64,000 nucleotides of DNA from an uncultured Azospirillum sp. Lineage in GTDB: Bacteria; Pseudomonadota; Alphaproteobacteria; Azospirillales; Azospirillaceae. Shown piece after piece: positions 10,022 to 21,043 of this stretch (position 1 is the first letter of the stretch; each line of letters begins with the position of its first letter). The notes under the pieces are model-generated. The model was not told where the DNA came from. It made no database searches and was given only the letters and a program-made list of their open reading frames with translations. Where the stretch lies: the NCBI RefSeq assembly GCF_946480385.1, contig NZ_CAMLJP010000018.1:1-64000 (forward strand). Reading direction: 5' to 3'. Both the position numbers and the translations under genes were made by a program.

Positions 10022-10738
10022 CTACTCGATGGCCGCGTTCAGGCGCGCAATGATGGCTTCCGGCACTTTCATCGAACACAGGATGTACCGATTGCTGCCT
10101 TCCGGCATGCCGGCAATAGGATAAAGTGACAACTTTTCATTCTTGAGTTCGTCACTTCCCAGCATATAGGCGCCTTCTTCGGCCGATACGAACATGTAGT
10201 CGGCACGATCCGAAGCGATCTGCTTGGCCATCACCACGTTCTCAGAACCAGTCTCGCTCTTCTGCGGTTGGAATTCACTGATCTTCTTGTCGAGCACAGA
10301 ACCATAGGAGTATGATTTTTTCACCAGCAACCGGATGTTCTGATCGCTTAGCAGGGCATCGACGTTGGGATAAGCGCTCAACCGTTTGTCATCGGCTCGG
10401 CCGAGCAATGCGTTCGGTTTGTCCTGGTAGATCGGCTTGCTGAATCGCGCGAAGCTTTCGCGGTCTGGATTCTTGAACCAGCCGGGGGTGCACACCTCGG
10501 ATTCGTTCTGCTTCACGGTGTCAAGCTGACGAGTTGCCGGGGTTTCCTGCCAGAGGAATTGAATACCGGCCTTGCGGAATGCCTTCTCGGTCGCTTCGCC
10601 GGTGATGCCCTTAACCTGACCATCGGCACCGATAAGATAGGGCGGACGCTCGTTATAGAGAAGTGTAATGGTCTGCGCCTGCGCCTCGATTGCAGCCATA
10701 GAGGTCAATCCCATCAGAAAAGCCAATGGAGCCTTCAT
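10022..10738 (-). CDS. Family-3 periplasmic solute-binding protein
   Basis: 238 residues with a Sec signal peptide ending AQAQT near residue 22, then a substrate-binding fold of the amino-acid-type family 3 (start [18 protein letters not shown]). No permease or ATPase gene is adjacent, so it may be an orphan binding protein or a sensor partner. It lies upstream of the chemoreceptor on the same strand with about 140 bp between, and could present a ligand to it (inference). Composition is less GC-rich than its neighbours. Confidence 0.8.
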   Translation of the reverse strand: MKAPLAFLMGLTSMAAIEAQAQTITLLYNERPPYLIGADGQVKGITGEATEKAFRKAGIQFLWQETPATRQLDTVKQNESEVCTPGWFKNPDRESFARFSKPIYQDKPNALLGRADDKRLSAYPNVDALLSDQNIRLLVKKSYSYGSVLDKKISEFQPQKSETGSENVVMAKQIASDRADYMFVSAEEGAYMLGSDELKNEKLSLYPIAGMPEGSNRYILCSMKVPEAIIARLNAAIE

Positions 10739-11485
10739 TTTCTCCCCTCCTCTTTGTTTTTCGATGGTGTTGCGCCTGACGTGAAGCGGTAAGTGGATGG
10801 CGATTGCTTAAATCAATACCTCGCTTCTGAGCAGTAACGCCAGGCTCGCTTCGTGACAGCTATTAAGAGATGTAGGATAATTCCGTTAAAAAATTCTCTA
10901 CGGATTTTTGGTCGATATAAAATCTCCCTTCCGATCATCATCGCAGCAATTACCTATCGTGACTGAAGACACAAAACATCAAAATGCCCCGGCGCTTTTC
11001 AGGGGCTTGCTGTAGCCATTGGGACCGCCCTGACTGCGATTGCCCGCAAGGAGATTCGGCTTGTCGTCTTAGGGGGCCGTCGCCGTGGCATTCTTCCCCC
11101 TGGTTCGCGATCGTCCGGTGCTCACCAGCTTACTTTGGGCCCGAATTGTTAATAAACTGAACCATCAGCCGGCGTTGGGGCGAATTTTTGTTGAGTTTAA
11201 AAGCGAAAGCTATACGCTTTTGCAATCAGGTAGCGAAACCTGCTGCTTGCGGCGATGGAGCGCTGGGCGGCTTCGATCTTCGATCAGCATGGCTTGGCAG
11301 GGTTGGGGTGCGGGGAAAATGCGGGTCGCCACTGATTGCGCTCCCCCAGGGTGCTCTCTACGCTTTCACCAAAGACGTTGCACGGATGGCATGCCTTCAC
11401 GCCAACCAACTTCCGAAAAAAGCATGATGGAGTTCATTCGCTGACAGGGCCATTCCATCAACCATCGTGATGAAAAGGACGCCAC
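10739..11485. other. Long AT-richer intergenic region
   Basis: About 750 bp between two divergent binding-protein genes. Positions 10800-10960 are clearly AT-richer than the rest of the window and probably hold promoters. A frame at 11085-11444 has no ribosome binding site or recognisable family and I do not call it. No hairpin or box of the island type was found. Confidence 0.5.
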
Positions 11486-12238
11486 ATGTTGCGATTTCTA
11501 GCATCCGCTTTGATTGCATTGCCTCTCACTTGGTTCACGGCCACCTCCGCGATGGCCGGCGATGTGCTCAAGCTGGCCGCGCTCGCCGGCTGGCCCCCGT
11601 ATTCCGATGCAGAGTTGCCGGGGCAAGGCTTTTCGAACGACCTGGTGGTCCAGGCCATGAAGCGGGCGGGTTACACCGTCGAGGTCACCGTTATGCCGTG
11701 GGCCCGTGCACTGGAACTCACGCAGGCGGGGGATTACGACATCCTGCCATCGACATGGTACAGCAAGGAACGTGACGCCCTTTTGAAGTTCAGCGAACCT
11801 TTCGCAACCAACCGTATCGTGTTTGTTCACAATGCAGGGGAGCCTTTCGAATTCCATTCCCTGAACGATCTCAAGGGAAAAGTCGTTGGAGTTCAGAGCG
11901 CCGCCACCTACGGCCCTGAGTTCATGGCTTCGGATCTTTTCACGCGCGAGCCCGTAACCGAGCCTCTCCTTAGCCTCAAAAAGGTCGCGGCAGGTCGTAT
12001 TGATCTGACGCTTGATGATGAATTGGTGACGAAGTACACCATCAACACAAAAATTCCCGAACTCGCGTCACAATTGGCACTGACCAAAGGCGCGTTGTCT
12101 GAGAACGGCCTCTACGTCACATTCAGCCGCAAGCGGCCCGATGTCGAAAAATTGGCGGCGGACTTCAACAAAGCCCTCGCGGACATGAAAGCCGACGGCA
12201 CCTACGACAAGCTCCTAGCCGCGCACAAGATGAATTAG
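11486..12238 (+). CDS. Family-3 periplasmic solute-binding protein
   Basis: 250 residues. A signal peptide ends near AMAGDVLKLA (cleavage about residue 24). The mature part has the family 3 pattern with PWARALELTQAGDYDILPS and a C-terminal DGTYDKLLAAHK tail. It resembles, but is not a close copy of, the protein at 10022. No transporter subunits are adjacent. Possibly a polar amino acid or related ligand; the substrate cannot be told from sequence. Confidence 0.85.
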   Translation: MLRFLASALIALPLTWFTATSAMAGDVLKLAALAGWPPYSDAELPGQGFSNDLVVQAMKRAGYTVEVTVMPWARALELTQAGDYDILPSTWYSKERDALLKFSEPFATNRIVFVHNAGEPFEFHSLNDLKGKVVGVQSAATYGPEFMASDLFTREPVTEPLLSLKKVAAGRIDLTLDDELVTKYTINTKIPELASQLALTKGALSENGLYVTFSRKRPDVEKLAADFNKALADMKADGTYDKLLAAHKMN

Positions 12239-12264
12239 GACTGGCACTCATAGGGGCGTCGATG

Positions 12265-12300
12265 GCAAGCTAGGCCGGGGCCTCTCCTGGCCCGGCTTGC
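12265..12300. terminator. Probable hairpin after binding-protein gene
   Basis: An imperfect inverted repeat pairs GCAAGC...GGCCGGG with CCCGGCTTGC around a short loop, 26 bp after the stop at 12238. No T-tract is evident, so confidence is moderate. Confidence 0.5.
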
Positions 12301-12521
12301 GTCGTGGAGCGACAATCTTATCGGGCGTGCGCCATCGGGACCGGAGTGCAGCCGGATGTGGTTGCAACTCGGCCCGATGCAGCGCTCCATCGCGTTGCTG
12401 TCCATCTCCACCCGGCCGTCATCCTCGGTGTCGAGCAGCGCGTCGATCCCGACGCGCTGCGTCAGTGTTTAGTCGCGGCATTTGATGGCGCATCCTACCT
12501 GGAGGAATGGAGGGATGCACT

Positions 12522-12946
12522 ATGGGCCAAATACTCCATGGGAGCGCCACGACGACAGAGGCGATCCGTCGAGCGATACAACATAGTCAAGAGAGCCTGA
12601 GGGCTCTGGCCAAGCGCTACGGGATCAACCCGAAGACGGTTGCCAAGTGGAAAGCGCGGCCCTCGGTAACCGACAAGAAGACCGGTCCCAAGGCACCTCG
12701 TTCGACGGTGCTGTCGGTGGAAGAAGAGGCAGTCGTCGTCGCTTTCCGGCGCTATACCCTGCTGCCGCTCGATGACTGCCTCTATGCCCTGCAGCCGACG
12801 ATCCCCCATCTGACGCGGTCTTCACTGCACCGCTGCCTGCAGCGCCATGGCATTGCCCGCCTGCCTGATGTCGAAGGAGACAAGCCGGTCCGCAGGAAGT
12901 TCAGGGCTTACCCCATCGGCTTCTTTCATATCGACATCGCTGAGGT
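12522..12946 (+). pseudogene. IS481-type transposase, truncated by IS6 element
   Basis: The first ~140 residues of an IS481-family transposase: an N-terminal helix-turn-helix (ALAKRYGINPKTVAKWKAR), a linker, then the start of the DDE catalytic core (FFHIDIAEV), where the first catalytic Asp sits. The frame is cut exactly where the IS6-family inverted repeat begins at 12947, so two of three catalytic residues are missing. I see no inverted repeat of its own upstream. Start at the ATG 12522 is preceded by a GGAGG some way off. Confidence 0.85.
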
Positions 12947-13838
12947 GGCTCTGTTGCGAAGTATTGGCGGACGCGCGTAAAGCCGGTTGCCGGCATCACC
13001 GCCGGGGTCAAGGCGCCTGCTGTTGCAGCTGTTCGGCGACGAATTGCGCGGCCTCGGCCAGAGCGCAGGGACCGAGCCCGAAGGCGCGCTCGACAAGACG
13101 GGCCTCGCCGCGCATGTCGCGGGTGATGTTGAAGCTGGACGCCTGCCCTTTGCGCAACGCCCACATCACTTCGAAGCCCTTGATCGTGGCATAAGCCGTC
13201 TTCAGCGTCTTGAAGCCCCGCACCGGGCGGATCAGCTGCTTGAGCTTTCCGTGATCAGCCTCGACGATATTGTTCAGATACTTCACCTGTCGGTGTTTCG
13301 TGTCCTTGGGACATTTGCCCTCGACCTTCAACTCCGCCAAGGCGGCCCCATAGGTCGGCGCCTTGTCGGTGTTGATGACCGTCGGCTTTTCGCAATCCTT
13401 CCGGCCGTTCAGTGCCTTGGCGAGGAAGCGCTTGGCGGACGCGGTGTTCCGGGTTGGCGAGAGGTAGAAGTCGATCGTGTATCCGTGTTTGTCCACGGCC
13501 CGGTATAGGTACGCCCACTTGCCGCCGACTTTCACGTACGTCTCATCGACCCGCCAACTGGTCGACCGCGGGCAGCGCCATTGCCAGCGCAGTCGCTTCT
13601 CGATTTTCGGCGCATACTTCTGAACCCAGCGGTAGATGGTCGTGTGATCGACGCTCACCCCGCGCTCGGCCATCATCTGTTCAAGGTCGCGGTAGCTGAT
13701 CCCGTACCGGCAATACCAACGGACCGCCCAGAGCACGATCTCACCTTCAAAGTGGCGACCCTTGAAATCCGACACGACCCCGCTCCTTCTCTCGATCGGG
13801 CCATTCCGCAGGATGTCAGCCAACTTTGCAACAGAGCC
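12947..13838 (-). mobile_element. IS6-family insertion sequence (892 bp)
   Basis: Bounded by inverted ends reading GGCTCTGTTGC(G/A)AAGT, at 12947 on the left and 13838 on the right, as in IS26/IS6-family elements. It holds one transposase gene. The 8 bp flanking each end do not match, so there is no target duplication. The left flank is a broken IS481-type transposase and the right flank a broken P-type ATPase, which suggests an adjacent deletion or replicon fusion mediated by the element rather than a simple insertion. Confidence 0.88.
13008..13775 (-). CDS. IS6-family transposase
   Basis: About 255 residues; I take a GTG at 13775 (SDFKGRHFEGEIVLWAVRWY) because the longer frame runs out through the terminal inverted repeat. 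The DDE triad is visible: Asp in WRVDETYVKV, Asp in INTDKAPTY and Glu in NNIVEADHGKLK. It would catalyse replicative cointegrate formation between its own ends and a target. It looks intact and potentially active, unlike the related gene at 55351. Confidence 0.9.
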   Translation of the reverse strand: MSDFKGRHFEGEIVLWAVRWYCRYGISYRDLEQMMAERGVSVDHTTIYRWVQKYAPKIEKRLRWQWRCPRSTSWRVDETYVKVGGKWAYLYRAVDKHGYTIDFYLSPTRNTASAKRFLAKALNGRKDCEKPTVINTDKAPTYGAALAELKVEGKCPKDTKHRQVKYLNNIVEADHGKLKQLIRPVRGFKTLKTAYATIKGFEVMWALRKGQASSFNITRDMRGEARLVERAFGLGPCALAEAAQFVAEQLQQQAP

Positions 13839-14622
13839 CGCGCCGGCACTGAAGCGGGCCGACGTCGGCGTCGCCATGGGCCGGAAGGGCACCGAGGCCG
13901 CCAAGGAGGCCGCCGAGATGGTGCTGGCCGACGATAACTTCGCCTCGATCGCGCGGGCGGTGCATGAAGGGCGGACAGTCTACGACAATCTGAAGAAGGC
14001 CATCGTCTTCCTTCTGCCGATCAACGGCGGCGAATCCCTCAGCGTCATCATCGCCATCATGGCCGGGCTGACGCTGCCGATCACGCCCCTGCAGATCTTG
14101 TGGGTGAACATGGTCAGTTCCATCGGGCTGGCACTGGCACTGGCCTTCGAGCCGCCGGAGCGCGACGTGATGGGCCGTCCCCCGCGCCGAGCCGGCGAGG
14201 CGCTGCTGTCGCGCTTTCTGGTCTGGCGGATCGCTTTCGTCTCGATGCTGATGACGCTGGGCATCTTCGGCATGTTCAAATTGGCGCTGTGGCACGGCGC
14301 CGACGAGGCGACGGCGCGCACGGTGGCGGTCAACACGCTGGTTGTCATGGAGGTGTTCTACCTGTTCAGCGTGCGCTTCCTGCGCACGGCATCGCTGACC
14401 TTCCAGGGCGTGCTGGGGACACGGCCGGTGCTGATCGCGGTTGCCGTGGTGACGGCGCTCCAGCTGGTCTTCACCTACGCGCCATTCATGGAGGCGCTCT
14501 TCGACACCCGGCCGCTGGGCGTGATGCAGGGGCTGCCGGTGTTGGCCGCGGGCGTCCTGCTGTTCGCGGTGCTTGAGATCGAGAAACTGATCCGGCGCCA
14601 GCGGGGTAGCCAATCGCCATGA
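13839..14622 (+). pseudogene. Cation P-type ATPase, C-terminal fragment
   Basis: About 260 residues beginning in the middle of the hinge motif GDGVNDAPALKRADVG (only APALKRADVGVAMG is left), immediately after the IS end. It then carries the last membrane helices of a PacL/calcium-type ATPase (LQILWVNMVSSIGLALALAFEPPE) and ends EIEKLIRRQR. The nucleotide-binding, phosphorylation and actuator domains are gone, so it cannot pump. The 5' part was lost in the IS6-associated rearrangement. It is not a piece of the intact ATPase at 31250, which has a different tail. Confidence 0.88.
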
Positions 14623-14882
14623 AGGATGCGGGGCGACCCTGATGATTGTCCTCCGCCAGGGAAACAGAGATCGGTATCGGCAAGCCGGCTAAGCCGGGGG
14701 GGAGCCGGTGGAACGTAGTTTCCTAATGTCTAATGGATTCGCTTGCCATCCGAACAGGCAGACCCCAGAGTGGCGCCATCGGTGACGCGGCATCCTGCCA
14801 CCGCTTGCGGAAGGGTGAGCAGAGCCGGGGTGCGGCTACGTCCATATCGCGGTTAGCCTCAAGAGAGCGTAGCAGGGAGACG

Positions 14883-15293
14883 GTGTTGGATCGCACGGCG
14901 ACCATGGTTCGGAGACTGGTGACGGGCCTGCTCATGCTGGCCGCGCTGGTTGCCGCCGCCGGTTCGGGCACCGTCAAGGCGTTTCCCGGTGCGGCCTTCG
15001 CCCAGACGTCGGATGCGGTCACCGCGGTGGCGGACCAGGGGCAAGCCATCGTCCAGGAGTTCGTGTCCACCGACCGCGACACCGGGCGGCCCTGCGGCCG
15101 CAACGGGAACGCGCCCGGTCTGGCGCGGTGTTCCACGGTTCAATGCATCACGGTCTTCGGCGGCCTGCCCACGGCCACATTCGCTATCCCTCCGCCCTTC
15201 GCGGATGGCGACGCGCATGGCTTCGTGACCGACGATCCGTCGCGCGGCATCTCCACCACCCCCGACCTGCCTCCCCCGCGTCCGTCCGCCTGA
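14883..15293 (+). CDS. Secreted hypothetical protein
   Basis: About 136 residues from a GTG at 14883 (AGGGAG just upstream), or 129 from the ATG at 14904. A hydrophobic N-terminal segment (VTGLLMLAALVAAAG) looks like a signal peptide. The rest is Pro/Gly rich with a pair of cysteines (RCSTVQCITV) and a Pro-rich tail. It precedes the thiol-redox genes and may belong with them. I do not recognise the family. Confidence 0.55.
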   Translation: MLDRTATMVRRLVTGLLMLAALVAAAGSGTVKAFPGAAFAQTSDAVTAVADQGQAIVQEFVSTDRDTGRPCGRNGNAPGLARCSTVQCITVFGGLPTATFAIPPPFADGDAHGFVTDDPSRGISTTPDLPPPRPSA

Positions 15294-15420
15294 GCGGTTA
15301 CGGAGCCTTCCGCGCGACCGGGCATCGCCTGTCGCCCTTGTCCTCTGTGACCGGATCGCCGGACACCGCCGCCCGCAGGGCGCGGTGCCCGTTGGCTCGA
15401 CCCAGCTCACGGACCATAAC

Positions 15421-17525
15421 ATGCTCTCCCTCCTGATGCGGCGCCACGTGCTGGCGCCGATCGCAGCGACCCTCGTCGCCATGCTGGCGCCGGCCTCCGC
15501 CGACGCGGCCGCCGGACCGGTCTCGGCGAGCCAGGCATCGCACACGCAGATCCTCTCCCCGGTGAACGCGACGGGCAACCTGGAGACGGTTCCCGCCGGA
15601 TTGCGCATCCTCCTGGAGGACGGTTGGAAGACCTACTGGCGCAGCCCCGGGGACGCCGGCATCCCGCCCCAGATGGACTGGACCGGCTCGACGAATGTCG
15701 CTTCGGTCGAGGTGCACTGGCCCGCGCCGCACCGCTTCTCCACCCTCGGCATCGAGACCCTCGGCTACAGGGGCGAGGTCGTTCTCCCCCTCGAGGTGAA
15801 GCCTGAACGGCCGGGCGACCCCATCTCGCTGCGCGGCAAAATCGACCTGCTGGTGTGCAGCGACATCTGCGTTCCGGCCGCGCACCAAGTCCGGCTGGAG
15901 CTTCCCGCCGGTGCGGCGGGACCCGATGCGGATGCCGGAAACCTGATCGCCCGGTTCACCGCCCAGGTCCCCGGCGACGGAAGCGCCTCGGGACTGGCCG
16001 TCGAGCGGTTCTGGGCCGACACCGCGCAGAAGACGCTGGCCGTCCGCGTGACATCGGTCACCGCGCCATTGACGGAACCGGATGCCTTCATCGAGGGCGG
16101 CGACTGGGCGTTCGGCAAGCCCGATGTGGCGTTCGAGGGTGGTGGGAAAGCGGCAATTCTGGCCGTGCCGATCGCGGCGGGTCCCGACCCCGTCACCCTG
16201 CCGGGCAAGCCGCTCACCGTGACGGTCGTCGACGGCGGGCGGGCCGTCGAGGCCCCCGTCACCGTCTCGGCCGAGGCGCCCGCGGTCGCCAGCCGCATGG
16301 CCGATCTCCTCCCGTTCCTGGCGGTGGCCCTCTTGGGCGGCCTCGCGTGCTCAACCTGATGCCCTGCGTGCTGCCGGTGCTCTCCCTCAAGCTGATGTCG
16401 GTCATCCGGCAGCAGGGGCAGGAGCGTCGCCGGGTACGGCTGGGCTTCCTGGCGACGGCGGCGGGCGCCATCGCCGCCATGCTCGTCCTGGCGGGAACTT
16501 TGGCCGCCTTCAAGGCCGCGGGCGGGGTGGTCGGCTGGGGCATGCAGTTCCAGGAGCCCGTCTTCATCGCCGCCATGGTCATCATCCTGCTCGCCTTCAC
16601 CGCCAGCATGGCGGGTGCCTTCGAAATCCGGCTCCCGTCATCGGTCATGACCGTGCTGGGTGGTGTCGGCGGCAATGGGTTGGCCGGACACTTCGCCATG
16701 GGCGCCTTCGCCACCCTGCTGGCGACGCCCTGTTCGGCGCCCTTCCTCGGCACCGCCGTCGGCTTCGCCCTGGCGCGCGGTCCGCTGGAGATCCTGTCCG
16801 TGTTCGGCGCTCTCGGGGTCGGGCTCGCCAGCCCCTATCTGCTCGTCGCGGCCATTCCCGGCACGGTCCGGCTGCTGCCGCGGCCGGGGCGGTGGATGGG
16901 AGCCCTCCGCCACCTGCTCGCCCTGGCTTTGGCCGGGACGGCGGTCTGGCTTCTCACGGTCCTCGTCGCCCAGACCTCGGTGGCGGTGGCCGGGAGCATC
17001 GCGGTGGCCGCCGTCGTCGTCATCGCCGCCATGACGCTGGCCATGCGCGGTGGTCGGAGCCTGCGCCTTGCGGCCGTGCCGTTCGCAGTGGCGGCGCTCG
17101 CCGGAACGCTGGCCATTCCGGCCTTCCTCGGGCACCGCGCGATGGCGGCGTCCGACGCTGTGGTGTCGTCGGCCCAATGGCGACGGTTCGACCAGGCGGA
17201 AATCGGCAAGCTGGTCGCCCAGGGCCAGACCGTCTTCGTCGACGTGACCGCCGACTGGTGCGTCACCTGCATCGTCAACAAGAAGATGGTGGTCGAGCGC
17301 GAGCCGGTGGCGGGCGCCCTGTCGGCCGATGGCATCGTGGCAATGAAGGCTGACATGACCAGCCCGGACGCGGCCATCATGACCTACCTCGCGCAGCACG
17401 GCCGCTACGGCATTCCCTTCAACGTGGTCTACGGCCCCGGCGCCCCGCATGGCGTCGTTCTGCCCGAGGTGCTGTCCGAGGGCGTCGTCCTCGACGCCCT
17501 CCGCAGAGCCCGGTCGGCCGGGTAA
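15421..17525 (+). pseudogene. DsbD/ScsB-like thiol transporter, frameshifted
   Basis: The first frame (15421-16359) gives a signal peptide and the periplasmic DsbD-like alpha domain with VCSDICVPAAHQVRLEL, then stops soon after entering the first membrane helix (LLGGLACST). The second frame continues directly with LNLMPCVLPVLSLKLMSVIR, the cysteine-bearing first helix, further helices with the second cysteine (LLATPCSAPFLG), and a C-terminal thioredoxin-like domain with DWCVTCIVNKK. The break is near 16340-16355, where two extra bases (GC) would explain it. An intact protein would pass electrons from cytoplasmic thioredoxin to periplasmic partners such as the ScsC-like product next door. A sequencing error, a real mutation or slippage cannot be separated here. 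Confidence 0.8.
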
Positions 17526-17642
17526 GCGGGCGCATCGGTGACGGGGGCGGTCAAGCGCCCTCTCCCCAGTGCGTCAGCCGACGGCCTCTCCCTGAACCCC
17601 CGAGACCTTCCTCACATCCCGAACTTGGAGAACCACCCCATC

Positions 17643-18326
17643 ATGGCTTCACACCCGACCAAAATCTTCGCGGCCCTGCTGGCTTCAACGGTCGCCGTGG
17701 GCGCCGGTGCCGTCGCAGTCTCCTCCTTCGTGGCGCCAACCTCCGCCGAAGCGACGGCGGCCCCGCCCATGGTCGCCGAGCTTGGCCCCGAAGCGCTGGC
17801 ACGCGGGCCGAGCGCCGTGGTGGCCGGCAACCCCCAGGGCGACGTCACCCTGATCGAGTATTTCGACTATCAGTGCCCGGTCTGTCGCCGGGCCCATCCG
17901 GCCGTCAAGCAGCTGGCCGCCGAGGACAAGGGCATCCGGATCATCCACAAGCACTGGCCGGTGTTCGGGGCCTCTTCGATCTACGCCGCCAAGCTCGCGC
18001 TCGCCGCGCGTTGGCAGGACCGCTACGAGCAGGTCCACGATGCCTTCATGACCATCCCCGGCCGTTTGGACGATGAGAAGATCCGCAAAGCCGCCGGCGA
18101 AGCCGGTCTGGACCTGGCACGGGCCGAGCGCGACCTGAAGGAGCGTGATGCGCAGATCGACGCGGCTTTCAGGGAGGTGTCGGCGCAAGCCGCCATGCTG
18201 CAGCTCCGGGGCACGCCCGGCTTTGTCATCGGCAACTATATCGTTCCCGGCGGGCTGGACCTGAAGGCGATGAAGGAGATCGTCGCCGAGGTTCGCGCGA
18301 AGCGGAAGAACGGGGGGCAGGGATGA
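17643..18326 (+). CDS. ScsC/DsbA-like periplasmic thiol oxidoreductase
   Basis: 227 residues. A signal anchor or peptide lies at residues 8-30, then a DSBA-like thioredoxin domain with the active site CPVC (FDYQCPVCRRAHP) near residue 80 and the cis-Pro loop GTPGFVIGNYIVPGG. It would catalyse disulfide exchange in the periplasm, presumably kept reduced by the DsbD/ScsB-like protein just upstream; such pairs are linked to copper tolerance in other bacteria. The ATG at 17643 is chosen because the signal peptide starts there. The stop overlaps the next ATG (18323). Confidence 0.88.
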   Translation: MASHPTKIFAALLASTVAVGAGAVAVSSFVAPTSAEATAAPPMVAELGPEALARGPSAVVAGNPQGDVTLIEYFDYQCPVCRRAHPAVKQLAAEDKGIRIIHKHWPVFGASSIYAAKLALAARWQDRYEQVHDAFMTIPGRLDDEKIRKAAGEAGLDLARAERDLKERDAQIDAAFREVSAQAAMLQLRGTPGFVIGNYIVPGGLDLKAMKEIVAEVRAKRKNGGQG

Positions 18327-18798
18327 ACGCCGACGTGACCGCCCCGTCGACCGATGTTGGCGGTCTCGCGCCGGTGCGGCCATCGGCACCTTCCTGGTGC
18401 TCGGCACGGTCACGGCGGTGTGGCCGAACCCGGTATTCGCACGGATGACGCCGACCCAGAGCTTCGAGGTATGGCTGCTGGGCATTCAGGCCGTGCTGGT
18501 CGGCGCCTATATCGCCATCCGGCGGCCGCGGTGTCCTGTTCGCGGCGCCGGTTTCGGCAGCCTGCTCGGGTTCCTTGGCATCGCCTGTCCGACCTGCAAC
18601 AAGATCCTGCTCTTCGCCTTCGGGTCGGACCTGCTGCTCACCTATTTCGAGCCTTACCGGCTGCCGCTGGCCGCGGTCGGCGCGGCTGTGACGGCAGTGG
18701 CGGTCTCGTGGGAGTGGAGGCAGCGCACCCGGACCGCGACCTGCCCTGTCGGGAGCGGTTTCGGACAGCCGGACGGCATCGGTACGGGCCGGCAGTGA
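18323..18798 (+). pseudogene. Small membrane protein with CPTC motif, frameshifted
   Basis: The ATG at 18323 overlaps the ScsC-like stop (ATGA), but that frame loses coding character after about 15 codons. A different frame, open from about 18361, continues with GAAIGTFLVLGTVTAVWPNP, three further hydrophobic segments and GIACPTCNKILLFAFG. This implies a one- or two-base shift between about 18360 and 18375. If only the downstream frame is used, translation would begin at the GTG 18397 and cut the first helix. The CPTC pair and its position suggest a membrane thiol role, but I do not recognise the family. Confidence 0.6.
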
Positions 18799-18938
18799 GG
18801 ATCTGGCGTCCTGCCGTCCTCCGTTTCCGACGCGGGACGGCAGGACGCAAAGGCGGTCGGAGCCCGATCGGGAACATTTCAGCTCTATCTAATGTTGGGG
18901 TGGGACACCGCCCAGCATTTCCGATAGAGGAGGGAGAC

Positions 18939-19403
18939 TTGCTGCCCGCCACCGCATCCCGCGTGGAAAACGCCACGTCCGAAGACCTCAACCGCCATTT
19001 CGCCGCCGAGATCGAGGAGAGCCTGCGCCACTATGCCGAACACCCGGAGCACATCGCCCACCGTCTCGACGAACTCGACCATGAGTGGGACATCGAGCGG
19101 ACGCTGGAGGCGAACGCGGCGACACTTGCGCTGACGGGTACGCTGTTGGGCGCCTTCGTCGACCGGCGCTTCCTGGTCCTGCCCGCCGTCGTGACCGGCT
19201 TCCTTCTCCAGCACGCCCTCCAGGGCTGGTGCCCGCCGGTTCCGGTGTTCCGGCGCCTCGGCATCCGCACCACGGCGGAGATCGGCCGCGAGCGCACCGC
19301 GCTGAAGGCCCTGCGCGGTGATTTCGGACGGATCGAAGCGATCTCCATGGAGGCGAATCCGCGCCGGCGAGCTCATGTCGCGTTGGAGGCTGCCGAAAGC
19401 TAG
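18939..19403 (+). CDS. DUF2892-like inner-membrane protein
   Basis: 154 residues starting at a TTG (18939) with an excellent GAGGAGGGAG upstream. An N-terminal charged, probably helical region (residues 10-45) is followed by two membrane segments (LALTGTLLGAFV and FLVLPAVVTGFLLQHAL) and then GWCPPVPVFRRLGIRTTAEI, the pattern of the YgaP-type transmembrane domain family (DUF2892). These proteins are often linked to thiol or sulfur-redox genes, which fits the neighbourhood. The exact function is unknown. Confidence 0.78.
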   Translation: MLPATASRVENATSEDLNRHFAAEIEESLRHYAEHPEHIAHRLDELDHEWDIERTLEANAATLALTGTLLGAFVDRRFLVLPAVVTGFLLQHALQGWCPPVPVFRRLGIRTTAEIGRERTALKALRGDFGRIEAISMEANPRRRAHVALEAAES

Positions 19404-19503
19404 CCAACGACTCCAGGGCAAGATCGTTCGGCCAGGACGATAGGCGGGAGAGATGTCGCCTGAGCCACCTCGATCATCCTGATGGAAGGATTGAACCACA
19501 GCC

Positions 19504-20277
<774 letters not shown>

Positions 20278-20387
20278 AGCCTCGGAATGGTATGCGGGGC
20301 GCATGGTGCTCTGGAAAAAGCAGTCAATGCCGTATTGCGCCGATACAGGGGCGGCATGCGAGGTCCCCTGCCAGCCAAGGGTTGGAC

Positions 20388-20401
20388 TTGATCGAGGTTA
20401 A
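20388..20401 (+). promoter_or_regulatory. FNR-type box TTGATCGAGGTTAA
   Basis: Left half TTGAT and right half GTTAA around a 4-base spacer, 66 bp before the small secreted protein at 20468. First member of the island-wide box family. No good -10 is visible at the usual distance, so its use is less certain than others. Confidence 0.65.
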
Positions 20402-20467
20402 TGCCCGGCTGCAGCACCTGGGAGGAAGCTGCGTCGATGATGTTGTTTTCGAAATGGAGGCAGGATC

Positions 20468-20830
20468 ATGCGTTTTCTCACAGCTTCGGCGATTGTCCTC
20501 GCCTTGTCCTTGACGGCATTCCAGGGTTCTTATGCACAATCTTCGTCTCAGAACGAGACGCCGATCTACGGCAGTCAACTGATGACGCAGCAGGAGAGGA
20601 CGGCCTACCGATCCCAGATGCGGCAGGCCAAAACAGCGGAGGAGCGCGAGCGCCTCCGCCTGGAGCATCATCGGCAGATGCAGGCTCGTGCCCAGGAACG
20701 TGGTGTCACCCTCCCAAATGAGCCTCCCCCGGCGCCTCGACATGGCATGGGAATGGGGCCGGGCGGCGGACCCGGTTCTGGAGGCGGCCCGATGGGTCCT
20801 GGGGGTGGCCCCGGCGGCCCACGTCGATAA
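20468..20830 (+). CDS. Small secreted Gln/Gly-rich protein
   Basis: 120 residues. Signal peptide with cleavage near SYAQSS (residue 24), then a charged helical segment rich in Gln, Arg and Glu (LMTQQERTAYRSQMRQAKT, about residues 38-80) and a flexible Gly/Pro/Met tail (GMGMGPGGGPG repeats). The ATG is preceded by GGAGGCAGG. The charged part resembles small periplasmic stress proteins, but I cannot assign a family. An FNR-type box precedes it, so oxygen control is inferred. Confidence 0.72.
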   Translation: MRFLTASAIVLALSLTAFQGSYAQSSSQNETPIYGSQLMTQQERTAYRSQMRQAKTAEERERLRLEHHRQMQARAQERGVTLPNEPPPAPRHGMGMGPGGGPGSGGGPMGPGGGPGGPRR

Positions 20831-21043
20831 GAAGCCTCGAACGCTGGAAAAGGAAGGCCGACCTGTTCGATGTCGTAGTCGCGATCTTCATCCGGTTCGC
20901 CCGGGCCCGGGTGCGCGCGGCCATCTTCTCCAGAGGATCTGGCGCACGCCCGCTCCGGGCTTCCTGTTCCAGGGTTATCGTCCGGAGCCGCTTGGCCACG
21001 GCACCGGCAGGCGCAGGTCTTCTGTTGCCGGAGAGCGAAGACC

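Noticed and set aside
11085..11444. 119-residue frame in the AT-richer gap
   Set aside because: No ribosome binding site, no signal or domain, and composition unlike neighbours; could be a decayed gene but I cannot support it.
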